Positions 26,452-35,373 of a stretch of 64,000 bases of DNA are shown piece by piece. Source of the DNA: Cytobacillus oceanisediminis. GTDB taxonomy: Bacteria; Bacillota; Bacilli; Bacillales; Cytobacillaceae. The stretch's first letter is position 1; each line of letters begins with the position of its first letter. The translations under genes and the position numbers were made by a program. The notes under the pieces are model-generated. The model was not told where the DNA came from and searched no databases. It saw nothing but the letters and a program-made list of their open reading frames with translations. The stretch is from contig NZ_SOEE01000007.1 in NCBI RefSeq assembly GCF_004366035.1, forward strand, positions 310,001 to 374,000, read 5' to 3'.

Positions 26452-27195
26452 GTGACAAAACCTTATTGGGAGCTGATATCTTTGCTTGAGCAATGGCTGA
26501 AGGAATCAAATTATACAGTAATATTAACTGGAGCAGGAATGTCGACGGAAAGCGGACTGCCTGATTTCAGGTCTGCCAATAATGGATTATGGAGTGTGAA
26601 AGATTCTAGAAAAATAGCCAGTACAGACGCACTAAATGAAAATGTGAACGAGTTTATAGAATTTTATCGGCACAGGGTAATCGGGCTAAAGGAGTGCAAT
26701 CCCCATGAAGGACACTATATTCTAGCAGATTGGGAAAAGAGAGATATTATTAAGAGCATTATAACCCAGAATGTGGATGGTTTTCATGGACTGGCTGGGA
26801 GCAAGAATTTATCAGAGCTCCATGGGAATTTGCAGACACTCCATTGCCAGAAATGTAAAAAAGAGTTCCCGAGCGAGGGGTATTTGCATGGACAATTCCA
26901 ATGTAGTTGCGGTGGTGTACTCCGTCCTTCAGTAGTCCTTTTTGGGGAAATGCTACCTGAGGGAGCTTTAGATTTCGCAGCAGATGAAACAGAAAAGGCA
27001 GAACTTTTTATTGTTCTGGGATCATCCTTGACTGTAACACCGGCAAATCAATTTCCGCTCATAGCCAAACAAAACGGAGCAAAACTAGTGATTATTAATA
27101 TGGAACCTACAGATTTCGATATCTATGCTGATGATGTGATCCATAATCGCAAAATTGGTGAAGTGCTGGAAGAACTTGATAAAGCACTTAAATAG
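26452..27195 (+). CDS. Sirtuin, NAD-dependent protein deacylase
   Basis: A 247-residue Sir2-family enzyme with NAD-binding GAGMSTESGLPDFRS (27-41), TQNVDG (105-110), catalytic His124 in ELHG, and a zinc site CQKC (132/135) plus CSC (151/153). It removes acyl groups from lysines using NAD. The start is GTG with a weak GGAAG site. It is monocistronic. B. subtilis SrtN is the likely counterpart. The acyl preference is not evident. Confidence 0.9.
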   Translation: MTKPYWELISLLEQWLKESNYTVILTGAGMSTESGLPDFRSANNGLWSVKDSRKIASTDALNENVNEFIEFYRHRVIGLKECNPHEGHYILADWEKRDIIKSIITQNVDGFHGLAGSKNLSELHGNLQTLHCQKCKKEFPSEGYLHGQFQCSCGGVLRPSVVLFGEMLPEGALDFAADETEKAELFIVLGSSLTVTPANQFPLIAKQNGAKLVIINMEPTDFDIYADDVIHNRKIGEVLEELDKALK

Positions 27196-27318
27196 TGAAA
27201 AAACGAGAATTCATAAAAATAGCTCTCATGCTATGATTTTTTTAGCCAATCCACTATAATGGACAATGAACATGATTATTACTGCCTCAAGCGATATGAT
27301 AAATAAGGAGTGTTCAGC

Positions 27319-27492
27319 ATGTTATCAAACATCGGTATTCCAGGTTTAATTCTCATCCTGGTTCTGGCTCTTATTATTTTTGGTCCTAAGAAACTACCTG
27401 AAATAGGGAGAGCTTTCGGAGAGACCTTAAAGGAATTTAAGAAATCTACCCGTGAACTCACAAAAGATGATGACGATGATAAAAGGAAATAA
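27319..27492 (+). CDS. tatA: Twin-arginine translocase subunit TatA
   Basis: The 57-residue protein has the TatA layout: short N-terminal helix ([17 protein letters not shown]), the [15 protein letters not shown] hinge and amphipathic helix, and a charged tail KDDDDDKRK. It forms the pore-like oligomer for export of folded proteins. AAGGAG lies 8 nt before the ATG. No tatC is next to it, so its partner must be encoded elsewhere. Confidence 0.93.
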   Translation: MLSNIGIPGLILILVLALIIFGPKKLPEIGRAFGETLKEFKKSTRELTKDDDDDKRK

Positions 27493-27510
27493 CCTATTCA
27501 ATAGGTTTAG

Positions 27511-27552
27511 AACCGGCTTTGCAGACAAATTAGTCTCGAAGCCGGTTTTTTT
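27511..27552 (+). terminator. Terminator of tatA
   Basis: AACCGGCTT and AAGCCGGTT pair, with an AGAC/GTCT stem inside, followed by seven T residues. Confidence 0.88.
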
Positions 27553-27609
27553 ATTTTCTGGCTTCTGAAGCGATTGAGTGGGTATATAAAATAGTGAATG
27601 AAAAAAATG

Positions 27610-27638
27610 TTGACTAACATGTATATACAAGATAGAAT
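27610..27638 (+). promoter_or_regulatory. SigA-type promoter of the tre operon
   Basis: TTGACT (27610-27615) and TAGAAT (27633-27638) are 17 nt apart. A TreR-like operator lies within the spacer. Confidence 0.8.
27618..27631. promoter_or_regulatory. TreR-like operator 1
   Basis: CATGTATATACAAG, close to the palindromic TreR site TTGTATATACAA, lies between the -35 and -10 elements, so repressor binding would exclude polymerase. The treR gene is not in the window. Confidence 0.78.
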
Positions 27639-27651
27639 GAAAGCGTAAACA
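27638..27651. promoter_or_regulatory. cre-like site at the tre transcription start
   Basis: TGAAAGCGTAAACA matches the CcpA consensus TGWNANCGNTNWCA at all but one fixed position and overlaps the promoter's downstream edge. Confidence 0.55.
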
Positions 27652-27654
27652 GTT

Positions 27655-27668
27655 CATGTATATACAAG
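27655..27668. promoter_or_regulatory. TreR-like operator 2
   Basis: An exact second copy of CATGTATATACAAG, 37 bp from the first. Two sites suggest cooperative binding or looping. Confidence 0.78.
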
Positions 27669-27747
27669 TTGGTTTGCGTCAATAGATAGATGTATTAAGG
27701 GCGAGAACAATAAATAAGAACCTTATAACTGTTTTTTTTCTTTAATA

Positions 27748-27761
27748 TGAAAACGGTAACA
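27748..27761. promoter_or_regulatory. cre site ahead of treP
   Basis: TGAAAACGGTAACA fits the CcpA consensus at every fixed position and abuts the treP ribosome site, about 110 bp after the promoter, so it could act as a roadblock. Confidence 0.75.
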
Positions 27762-27776
27762 GGAGGAGAGCGAAGA

Positions 27777-29183
27777 ATGGCTACAAATAAAGAGTCAGCA
27801 GAGCAAATTGTAGAAGCTATAGGGGGCAAGGATAATATCGCAGCGGCTACTCATTGTGTAACACGGCTGCGTTTTGCCTTAAAAGATGAACGAAAAGTCA
27901 ATAAAGAAAAGCTCGAAAATATAGATATTGTGAAAGGTTCTTTTTCCACAAATGGACAATACCAGGTTGTCATTGGACAAGGCCTCGTTGATAAAGTGTA
28001 TAAAGAAATGACAGAAGCAACAGGAATTGGCGAATCGTCAAAAGAAGATACAAAAAGTGCTGCTGCTGAAAACTTAAATCCATTGCAGCGCGGCATTAAA
28101 ACTCTTGCAGATATATTTATTCCAATCCTCCCAGCTATTGTAACAGCTGGTTTGCTGATGGGGATCAACAACATTATGACAGCACCGGATATTTTCTTCG
28201 ATGATAAGTCATTTGTTGAAGTTTATACAAACTGGGCTGATCTGGCTGGCATCATTAACCTGATAGCCAATACTGCTTTCGTATTCCTTCCCGGTTTGAT
28301 TGGATGGAGTGCTGTGAACCGGTTTGGCGGAAGTCCACTTCTTGGTATTGTGCTAGGTTTGATGCTAGTGCACCCGGATCTTTTAAATGCATGGGGCTAT
28401 GGTTCAGCAGAAGAAGTTCCGAAGTGGAATTTATTCGGTCTTGAAATTGAAAAGGTGGGTTACCAGGGACAGGTATTGCCTGTATTATTTGCTTCATACG
28501 TATTGGCTAAGATAGAAGTATTTCTGCGAAAAAGAATTCCTGATGCTTTTCAGCTTCTGACTGTCGCGCCGATTGCATTACTGATCACTGGATTTCTTTC
28601 TTTTATTGCCATTGGACCGATTACATTCACGATCGGCAGCTGGATTACAAATGGGGTTGTAGGAATCTTTGATGCTGTTCCAGCCCTTGGAGGCTTGATT
28701 TACGGAGGATTATATGCTCCTCTCGTTATCACTGGTATGCATCATACCTTCCTGGCAGTTGACCTGCAGTTAATTGGGAGCATTGGCGGCACGTTTTTAT
28801 GGCCGATGGTTGCACTGTCTAATATTGCACAGGGTTCCGCGGCTTTTGCCATGATGCTGTTAAGCAAAGGGAACGAAAAGCTGAAAGGGCTTGCACTTAC
28901 TTCTTCAGTATCAGCGTGGCTTGGAGTAACCGAACCGGCTATGTTTGGGGTAAATCTTCGCTTTAAGTACCCGTTCTTTGCAGCGATTATTGGGTCAGCA
29001 ATTGCAGGAATCTTCATTACTATTAATGGAGTTAAGGCACCGTCGATAGGAGTAGGAGGCTTGCCTGCATTCTTCTCCATCTTTGCGGAAAACTGGGGTG
29101 CTTTCTTTATCGGAATGGGTATTGCACTTGTCGTACCTTTTGTATTGACTTTAGCTTTCTCGAAATTTAAAAAAGCAGAATAG
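27777..29183 (+). CDS. treP: Trehalose PTS enzyme IIBC
   Basis: The 468-residue protein has an N-terminal EIIB domain with phospho-Cys in ATHCVTRLRFAL and a polytopic EIIC domain. It matches TreP closely, e.g. VKGSFSTNGQYQVVIGQG and ITGMHHTFLAVDLQLIGS. It imports trehalose as trehalose-6-phosphate, using an EIIA supplied by another protein. AGGAGG lies 9 nt before the ATG at 27777; the frame open to 27747 runs through the cre site. It heads treP-malL-treA. Confidence 0.94.
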   Translation: MATNKESAEQIVEAIGGKDNIAAATHCVTRLRFALKDERKVNKEKLENIDIVKGSFSTNGQYQVVIGQGLVDKVYKEMTEATGIGESSKEDTKSAAAENLNPLQRGIKTLADIFIPILPAIVTAGLLMGINNIMTAPDIFFDDKSFVEVYTNWADLAGIINLIANTAFVFLPGLIGWSAVNRFGGSPLLGIVLGLMLVHPDLLNAWGYGSAEEVPKWNLFGLEIEKVGYQGQVLPVLFASYVLAKIEVFLRKRIPDAFQLLTVAPIALLITGFLSFIAIGPITFTIGSWITNGVVGIFDAVPALGGLIYGGLYAPLVITGMHHTFLAVDLQLIGSIGGTFLWPMVALSNIAQGSAAFAMMLLSKGNEKLKGLALTSSVSAWLGVTEPAMFGVNLRFKYPFFAAIIGSAIAGIFITINGVKAPSIGVGGLPAFFSIFAENWGAFFIGMGIALVVPFVLTLAFSKFKKAE

Positions 29184-29190
29184 AAAGATT

Positions 29191-29222
29191 GATGCCATGG
29201 GGTTCTAAAATTCCATGGTATC
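29191..29222 (+). other. Intercistronic hairpin between treP and malL
   Basis: GATGCCATGG and CCATGGTATC pair around a 12-nt loop, without a T-run. A processing or stabilising element rather than a terminator is likely. Confidence 0.5.
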
Positions 29223-29271
29223 TCCATTTTACCGAGGATTGCAGAAAAATGTAAATATAGGAGGTCCACAT

Positions 29272-30948
29272 ATGAAGAAGCATTGGTGGAAAGAAAGTGT
29301 AGTTTACCAAATATATCCTCGGAGCTTCATGGATAGCAATGGAGATGGAGTAGGAGATTTGCAGGGAATCATCTCCAAGCTGGATTATTTGAAGGAGCTT
29401 GGGATTGATGTAGTCTGGCTTTCGCCAGTTTATAAATCGCCAAATGATGATAATGGCTATGATATCAGCGATTATCAGGACATTATGATGGAGTTTGGAA
29501 CAATGGAAGATTGGGAAGAACTTCTCCGAGAGCTGCATAAGAGAGAGATTAAACTCATTATGGACCTGGTGGTGAACCATAGTTCGGACGAACATATCTG
29601 GTTTGCAGAGTCAAGGAAATCAAAAGACAATCCATACAGGGATTATTATATATGGCGCGAAGGAAGGAATGGAAAAGAGCCGAATAACTGGGGAAGTAAT
29701 TTCGGCGGATCTGCCTGGGAATTTGATGATCATACAGGAGAATACTATTTGCATCTGTTTTCAAAGAAACAGCCAGATTTAAATTGGGATAATCCAGAAC
29801 TAAGAAATGAAATATACAGCATGATGACTTGGTGGCTCGGAAAAGGCATTGATGGATTTAGAATGGATGTGGTTAACTTTATCTCCAAAGAGGAGGGACT
29901 TCCTGATGATGAACCAAAGCCGGGTAAGAAATATGCTTCAGGAAGCAGGTATTATCGAAACGGTCCAAGAATTCACGAATACCTGAAGGAGATGAATGAA
30001 AAGGCCTTATCAAAGTATGATGTTATGACTGTTGGTGAAATGCCTGGTGTAACTCCTCAGTTGGCCAGGCAATATACAGGAGAATCACGCAATGAGTTAA
30101 ATATGGTCTTCCAATTTGAACATGTTAGCCTGGATAACGGGCCGGGTGGCAAGTGGGATCTTAAACCCCTTGATCTGCGTGACTTAAAAGCTAATCTGAC
30201 AAAATGGCAAAATGAGCTGGATGAAGTTGGCTGGAACAGTCTTTATTTTAATAACCATGACCAGCCTCGCTCTGTTTCAAGATTCGGTAATGACGGAGAG
30301 TATAGGGAAAAGTCGGCTAAGATGCTCGCAACATTGCTTCATATGATGAAGGGAACTCCTTATGTTTATCAGGGCGAAGAAATTGGAATGACGAATGTCC
30401 GTTTCTCACGTATTGAAGAATACAGGGATATAGAAACACTAAATTTTTATAAAGAAGCTCTTAATGGTGGCTGGACAGAGGAAAAGACCCTTGAAAGCAT
30501 CTATGCCAAAGGACGTGATAACGCCAGGACACCAATGCAGTGGGATTCTTCCGATCACGGAGGATTTTCGCATGGAATCCCCTGGATAAAAGTAAATCCT
30601 AACTATAAAAACATTAATGTGGAAAAGGCCTTGAATGACCCTGACTCTGTTTTTCATTATTATAAAAAGCTTATTGAACTCAGAAAGAAAAATGAAATTA
30701 TTGTTTACGGCAAGTATAACCTAATACTTGATAACCATCGTGTGGTGTACGCCTATACAAGAACATTGGGCAATCAGATTCTTCTTGTTTTGTGCAACTT
30801 CTATGGAGGAAACCCCGAAGTCGAACTCCCTGCTGACATCCAGGAGAAGAAATTTGAGGTGCTGATAGGGAATTATAAAGATACACAAGTTAGCAGAATA
30901 ATTAAGCTGCGCCCCTATGAAGCTCAGGTCCTTCTTTTTAACAGCTAA
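29272..30948 (+). CDS. malL: Oligo-1,6-glucosidase (GH13)
   Basis: The 558-residue enzyme has the GH13 catalytic set: nucleophile Asp199 in GFRMDVVNF, acid/base Glu256 in VGEMPG and Asp330 in NNHDQPR. Val200, next to the nucleophile, is the residue associated with alpha-1,6 specificity in this subfamily. It hydrolyses isomaltose-type sugars in the cytoplasm. An ATAGGAGG site precedes the ATG. Its place between treP and treA is unusual compared with the treP-treA-treR order of B. subtilis; it would broaden the operon to alpha-1,6-glucosides. Confidence 0.88.
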   Translation: MKKHWWKESVVYQIYPRSFMDSNGDGVGDLQGIISKLDYLKELGIDVVWLSPVYKSPNDDNGYDISDYQDIMMEFGTMEDWEELLRELHKREIKLIMDLVVNHSSDEHIWFAESRKSKDNPYRDYYIWREGRNGKEPNNWGSNFGGSAWEFDDHTGEYYLHLFSKKQPDLNWDNPELRNEIYSMMTWWLGKGIDGFRMDVVNFISKEEGLPDDEPKPGKKYASGSRYYRNGPRIHEYLKEMNEKALSKYDVMTVGEMPGVTPQLARQYTGESRNELNMVFQFEHVSLDNGPGGKWDLKPLDLRDLKANLTKWQNELDEVGWNSLYFNNHDQPRSVSRFGNDGEYREKSAKMLATLLHMMKGTPYVYQGEEIGMTNVRFSRIEEYRDIETLNFYKEALNGGWTEEKTLESIYAKGRDNARTPMQWDSSDHGGFSHGIPWIKVNPNYKNINVEKALNDPDSVFHYYKKLIELRKKNEIIVYGKYNLILDNHRVVYAYTRTLGNQILLVLCNFYGGNPEVELPADIQEKKFEVLIGNYKDTQVSRIIKLRPYEAQVLLFNS

Positions 30949-31037
30949 AAGATAAAATGTTGATGAGTACCATGATCACTGATTAAATATAGTATTAAAA
31001 TTTTATAGTCAGCCAACTAAATTTAACCACTGTGTGG

Positions 31038-31080
31038 ATAGGAGCGGAAAGTGAATGCCTGCAGCGGAAATCAACGGGCA
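31038..31080 (+). repeat. Repeat-like segment between malL and treA
   Basis: GGAGCGGAAAGTGAATGCCT is followed by GCAGCGGAAATCAACGGGC, i.e. two GCGGAAA units 20 bp apart, GC-richer than the surrounding AT-rich spacer. This looks like a dispersed intergenic element; no gene. Confidence 0.4.
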
Positions 31081-31163
31081 GAATAATAAGCATAATACAT
31101 CATTTATAAGCCAACAGCTTAAAAAAACTCAATTTCAAAAAAACTAAAACAGGTGTGATTATA

Positions 31164-32849
31164 ATGAAACAACCGTGGTGGAAAAAATCAGTAGTATATC
31201 AAATTTATCCGAAAAGCTTTAACGATACGACAGGGAATGGGCTTGGAGACATCCCTGGAATTATTGCCAAACTTGATTACTTAAAAGAGTTGGGTGTCGA
31301 CGTCGTTTGGCTGACACCAATCTATAAATCTCCGCAGCGTGACAATGGATATGACATTAGTGATTATTTCAGCATTCATGAAGAGTATGGAACAATGGAA
31401 GACTTTGATAAGCTTCTTGAAGAGGCACATAACCGGGATATTAAAATCATTATGGATATTGTAGTAAACCATACTTCCACTGAACATCAATGGTTCCAGG
31501 AAGCTAAAAAATCAAAAGACAATCCATACCGAGATTTTTATATCTGGAAGGATCCTAAGGATGATGGAAGCGAACCGACGAACTGGGAATCTAAATTTGG
31601 CGGTAATGCATGGCAATATGATGAAGCAACCGGCCAATACTATCTCCATCTATTTGATGTCACACAGGCGGATCTAAATTGGGAAAATGAAGAGCTTCGC
31701 CAAAAAGTGTATGACATGATGGAGTACTGGTTTGAAAAAGGTGTAGATGGATTCAGACTTGATGTAATCAATCTGATTTCTAAAAACCAGGATTATCCCG
31801 ATGATGACGGGTCTGTGCCTCCGGGTGACGGCAGAAGATTCTATACAGACGGACCTCGTGTGCACGAATTTATGCATGAAATGAATGAACATGTTTTTTC
31901 AAAATACGATAGTATGACAGTTGGCGAAATGTCTTCCACTTCCATTGATCATTGTATAAAGTATTCCAATCCTGAGAGGGAAGAGTTGAGCATGACTTTC
32001 AACTTTCATCATTTAAAAGTGGATTACCCTAATGGGGAGAAATGGGCACTTGCTGAATTTGATTTTGGGGCGTTAAAGCAGATTTTATCCAAGTGGCAGA
32101 CGGAAATGTACAAAGGCGGAGGCTGGAATGCTTTATTCTGGTGCAATCATGATCAGCCCCGTGTTGTATCAAGATATGGTGATGACAGACAATATCATCG
32201 TGAATCTGCTAAAATGCTAGCGACAGCCATTCATATGATGCAGGGGACCCCATATATTTATCAGGGTGAGGAGTTTGGCATGACAAACCCAGGCTTTGAA
32301 AGCATTGAAGACTACAGAGATGTAGAATCACTGAATGTTTATAATATCCTTAAGGAAAAGGGAATGGACGAAGAGGAAATTATAAACATTCTCAAAAGCA
32401 AATCTCGTGATAATTCCCGGACGCCAGTTCAGTGGGATGGTTCTGAAAATGCTGGTTTCTCCGATGGAACGCCATGGATTAATGTTGCATCTAATTACAG
32501 GGAAATAAATGCCGAAAATGCATTGAAGGACGGGAATTCTATTTTTTATCATTATAAAAAGCTGATCGAGCTTCGCAAGCAATATGATATTATCACGTTT
32601 GGAGAATATGAACTGATTTCTATGGATCATCCTGATGTGTTTGCTTATCTTCGAAATGGTGAAAATGAAAAACTTTTGGTCGTTAATAATTTTTATGGGA
32701 AAGAAACATCATTTGTCATCCCTGAACATATTCAAGCTGACGAATATAAGGGTGAAATCTTACTGTCCAATTACAATCAGTCACCTTCTGCAGCACAGAC
32801 CATTAATTTAAGGCCGTATGAATCCGTTATCTATCATTTAAAGAAATAA
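31164..32849 (+). CDS. treA: Phosphotrehalase (trehalose-6-phosphate hydrolase)
   Basis: The 561-residue GH13 enzyme equals B. subtilis TreA in length and in conserved blocks (VVYQIYPKSFNDTTGNGLGD, NWESKFGGNAWQYDEATG, YDSMTVGEMSSTS). Catalytic residues are Asp200 (GFRLDVINL), Glu255 (VGEMSS) and Asp330 (WCNHDQPR). It splits trehalose-6-phosphate, delivered by TreP, into glucose and glucose-6-phosphate. It follows malL after 215 nt containing the repeat segment. The start is the ATG at 31164, with AGGTGTG upstream. A strong terminator ends the operon. Confidence 0.94.
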   Translation: MKQPWWKKSVVYQIYPKSFNDTTGNGLGDIPGIIAKLDYLKELGVDVVWLTPIYKSPQRDNGYDISDYFSIHEEYGTMEDFDKLLEEAHNRDIKIIMDIVVNHTSTEHQWFQEAKKSKDNPYRDFYIWKDPKDDGSEPTNWESKFGGNAWQYDEATGQYYLHLFDVTQADLNWENEELRQKVYDMMEYWFEKGVDGFRLDVINLISKNQDYPDDDGSVPPGDGRRFYTDGPRVHEFMHEMNEHVFSKYDSMTVGEMSSTSIDHCIKYSNPEREELSMTFNFHHLKVDYPNGEKWALAEFDFGALKQILSKWQTEMYKGGGWNALFWCNHDQPRVVSRYGDDRQYHRESAKMLATAIHMMQGTPYIYQGEEFGMTNPGFESIEDYRDVESLNVYNILKEKGMDEEEIINILKSKSRDNSRTPVQWDGSENAGFSDGTPWINVASNYREINAENALKDGNSIFYHYKKLIELRKQYDIITFGEYELISMDHPDVFAYLRNGENEKLLVVNNFYGKETSFVIPEHIQADEYKGEILLSNYNQSPSAAQTINLRPYESVIYHLKK

Positions 32850-32854
32850 GATCG

Positions 32855-32888
32855 AAAAACTCCTCCCGTAAACAGTGGGAGGAGTTTT
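32855..32888. terminator. Bidirectional terminator between treA and nupC
   Basis: AAAACTCCTCCC and GGGAGGAGTTTT pair perfectly; T-runs on both strands serve converging genes. Confidence 0.9.
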
Positions 32889-32900
32889 CACATGATTTTT

Positions 32901-34118
32901 TTAAAATAGCATTCCAGCTATGGCAGCACTTAACATAGATGCTAAGGCACCCGCAGCAACTGCTTTCAGGCCAAGCCGTGCAATGTCCTGCCTTCGGTTT
33001 GGCGCCAATCCTCCAAGCCCTCCAAGCAGAATGCCCAATGAAGAAATATTGGCAAAACCGCAAAGAGCGAAGCTGACGATTGCCACAGTTTTATCAGATA
33101 AATTTGGGATATCAGGTGCAAAAGCAGAATAAGCAACAAACTCATTCAAAATTAATTTTTGGCCGATATAATTACCTGCCTGCACTGCTTCTGACCAGGG
33201 AACCCCTATAGCAAATGCGAGCGGAGAGAAAACATACCCGAGAATGGTTTCGAGCGTTAAGCCTTCTAAACCAAATAACCCTCCTGCCCATCCAAGAAGC
33301 CCGTTAATTAAGGCAACCAGAGCAATAAAGGCAAGCAGCATCGCACCGATATTCAAAGCGAGTTCTAATCCGACGCTTGCTCCTTTTGCGGCTGCATCAA
33401 TGACATTAGCTGAATCGCTATCCACTTCCATATCAAATTCTTTAGGCTCTTCTTTTTCCTCCGTTTCAGGCAGCATAACTTTGGCCAGGATCAAACCTGC
33501 AGGTGCCGCCATAAAACTTGCTGCCAAAAGGTATTCTAGAGGCACTCCCAAAAGGGAATAACCAATCAAAACAGATCCTGCCACAGAAGCAAGCCCGCCT
33601 GTCATAACTGTAAATAGCTCAGATTTTGTCATATTGGCAATATAAGGGCGGACAACAAGAGGGGCCTCAGTTTGACCAACAAATATATTTGCTGCTGCTG
33701 ACATTGATTCCGCTTTTCTGGTCCCCAGTAGCTTCGACAGACCTCCGCCGAGGATTTTAATGAAAAACTGCATAATCCTTAAATAATATAAGACGGATAT
33801 TAATGAAGAGAAAAAGATTACCACAGGGAGAACCTGCAGTGCGAAAACGAAGGTAATTCCAGATTCATCTGTAAAAAGTCCGCCAAATAAAAAATTTATT
33901 CCCTGATTGGCGTAATTGATAATATCGTTTACCTTCATTGTGAGCCATTCCAATCCCTTTCTGCCGCCTTCCCATTTTAGAACGAGAAAGGCAAAAATCA
34001 GCTGAATGGCAAGCCCTCCTGCAACAGTTCTTAAACTAATCGCCCTTCTGTTGCTTGAGAGCAGGAAAGCTATCCCTAAAATGACAATAATACCGAATAT
34101 CCCCCAAATAAAATTCAT
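32901..34118 (-). CDS. nupC: NupC-family concentrative nucleoside transporter
   Basis: The 405-residue membrane protein has the CNT family core: NIFVGQTEAPLVVRPYI, MTGGLASVAGSVLIGY and GFANISSLGILLGGLGGLAP. It imports nucleosides with protons or sodium. A TAAGAGGTG site precedes the ATG. It is a single gene ending at the shared terminator. Several paralogues are usual in Bacilli, so purine or pyrimidine preference is unknown. Confidence 0.93.
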   Translation of the reverse strand: MNFIWGIFGIIVILGIAFLLSSNRRAISLRTVAGGLAIQLIFAFLVLKWEGGRKGLEWLTMKVNDIINYANQGINFLFGGLFTDESGITFVFALQVLPVVIFFSSLISVLYYLRIMQFFIKILGGGLSKLLGTRKAESMSAAANIFVGQTEAPLVVRPYIANMTKSELFTVMTGGLASVAGSVLIGYSLLGVPLEYLLAASFMAAPAGLILAKVMLPETEEKEEPKEFDMEVDSDSANVIDAAAKGASVGLELALNIGAMLLAFIALVALINGLLGWAGGLFGLEGLTLETILGYVFSPLAFAIGVPWSEAVQAGNYIGQKLILNEFVAYSAFAPDIPNLSDKTVAIVSFALCGFANISSLGILLGGLGGLAPNRRQDIARLGLKAVAAGALASMLSAAIAGMLF

Positions 34119-34287
34119 GTTTACACCTCTTAACTATGTAGTTTTTCCCTGCAAAAATCTTTAGGGAGTGTTCAGGCAGTACTTCTATTCCCTAATAACA
34201 CTGCTTGTAAAGCTCAATAGTTGTATTATGTGCAAAAGGAATAAATTCATGAAAATTCTATGCATGTAAAATAAATGGGGTGAAATG

Positions 34288-34316
34288 AAAAAAAGATGAG
34301 CACCAGACTCATCTTT
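34288..34316 (-). terminator. Terminator overlapping the stop of the YfhP-like gene
   Basis: AAAGATGAG and CTCATCTTT pair across a 7-nt loop, then TTTTTTTC on the reverse strand. The TGA stop is within the hairpin arm. Confidence 0.85.
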
Positions 34317-35184
34317 CAGTATTTTTCTCGATATATTCAAATAAAAAAGACTGACCGTTTCTGTAAAAACGGGGGTCATAAAGGCCAAGCCTGTCTGTAT
34401 CATCAACAAGAACGACAAAAGGGGACCATTCATAAAGTGTTTTAGCTTCAGGGCGCTGAGAGAACAATTTGTCCAAATCAGCCGTTTCCTTTGATTGAAG
34501 CACGTATTGGGCTTCCTTTTCAATGAAAAGATTATCATTGAAAATGGTCACTTCATCATCTTTTTTTGTAATAACGGAAAAGGTCCATGGAATAAAGTCT
34601 GCAGACAGGGCCACTTGATCATAGTGATCATCATATTGCTTATAAATGATAAATCCCTGTGTGCTTTGGATTATCACATGAATCAGCAAAAAAGACCATG
34701 CCATTTTAAAGTAGTAGGGGGATTTAGGTCTATTTCTTTTTGAAAAAACAAAAGCTGTCCCCAGTATAATCCAAAATACTAAATCAACAATAGGAATGGT
34801 GCCAAAGGTAACCCGGATATCTGAAAATGGCTCCAAATATCCTGTGCCCCAAGCATTGAATAAATCACTTGTATTATGTATGAAAACGGAAAGCCATCCC
34901 AGCAGGAAAAGCTTCTTATCCTTAACTTTGAACAGCAGGAAGGACAGCAGAAAAAATAAAAGTGCCCAGAGAGGGGTTAGGAAAATAGAATGGGTAATGC
35001 CTCTGTGCCACATCTGATAAAGTCCTTCTGTGTCCCATAAGCGGGAAATGACATCAATATCCGGAATTTGGCTTGCACCTACAGCAGTCAGCAAATACGC
35101 TCTTTTCGTATTCTTATCCATGTCTTTTTTATCAACTGCTCCGTAAAGGCTCAAACCGAATAAAGTGTGTGTAATTGTATCCAT
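34309..35184 (-). CDS. YfhP/YdjM-type membrane protein (putative metal-dependent hydrolase)
   Basis: The 291-residue protein begins MDTITHTLFGLSLYGAV, the hallmark of the YdjM/YfhP family, with further conserved pieces (IPDIDVISRLW, MWHRGITHSIFLTPLW, HNTSDLFNAWGT) whose His/Asp residues may bind metal. About five membrane helices are followed by a soluble C-terminal part. In B. subtilis YfhP is said to affect the adjacent nucleotide or repair genes, but no firm function is known. Of two ATGs, the second has the better spacing (6 nt) to AGGAGG. Confidence 0.82.
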   Translation of the reverse strand: MDTITHTLFGLSLYGAVDKKDMDKNTKRAYLLTAVGASQIPDIDVISRLWDTEGLYQMWHRGITHSIFLTPLWALLFFLLSFLLFKVKDKKLFLLGWLSVFIHNTSDLFNAWGTGYLEPFSDIRVTFGTIPIVDLVFWIILGTAFVFSKRNRPKSPYYFKMAWSFLLIHVIIQSTQGFIIYKQYDDHYDQVALSADFIPWTFSVITKKDDEVTIFNDNLFIEKEAQYVLQSKETADLDKLFSQRPEAKTLYEWSPFVVLVDDTDRLGLYDPRFYRNGQSFLFEYIEKNTER

Positions 35185-35268
35185 CATTAACCTCCTTTTT
35201 TATATTTAGTTTCATTATTATAAGCCTGAAAAAGATTTATAAAAAGAAATATGCAATCTTAAAATGCG

Positions 35269-35297
35269 TTGCAAACTTTACTTTAGAGAGATAAAAT
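35269..35297 (+). promoter_or_regulatory. SigA-type promoter of prfC
   Basis: TTGCAA (35269-35274) and TAAAAT (35292-35297) are 17 nt apart, 77 nt before the prfC start. Confidence 0.6.
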
Positions 35298-35373
35298 TGA
35301 AGGTATTGCAATAATTAAGTGACACATGATTGCTTGATAAACAAATTTTCATATAAGTAAGTGAGGAACGAAT

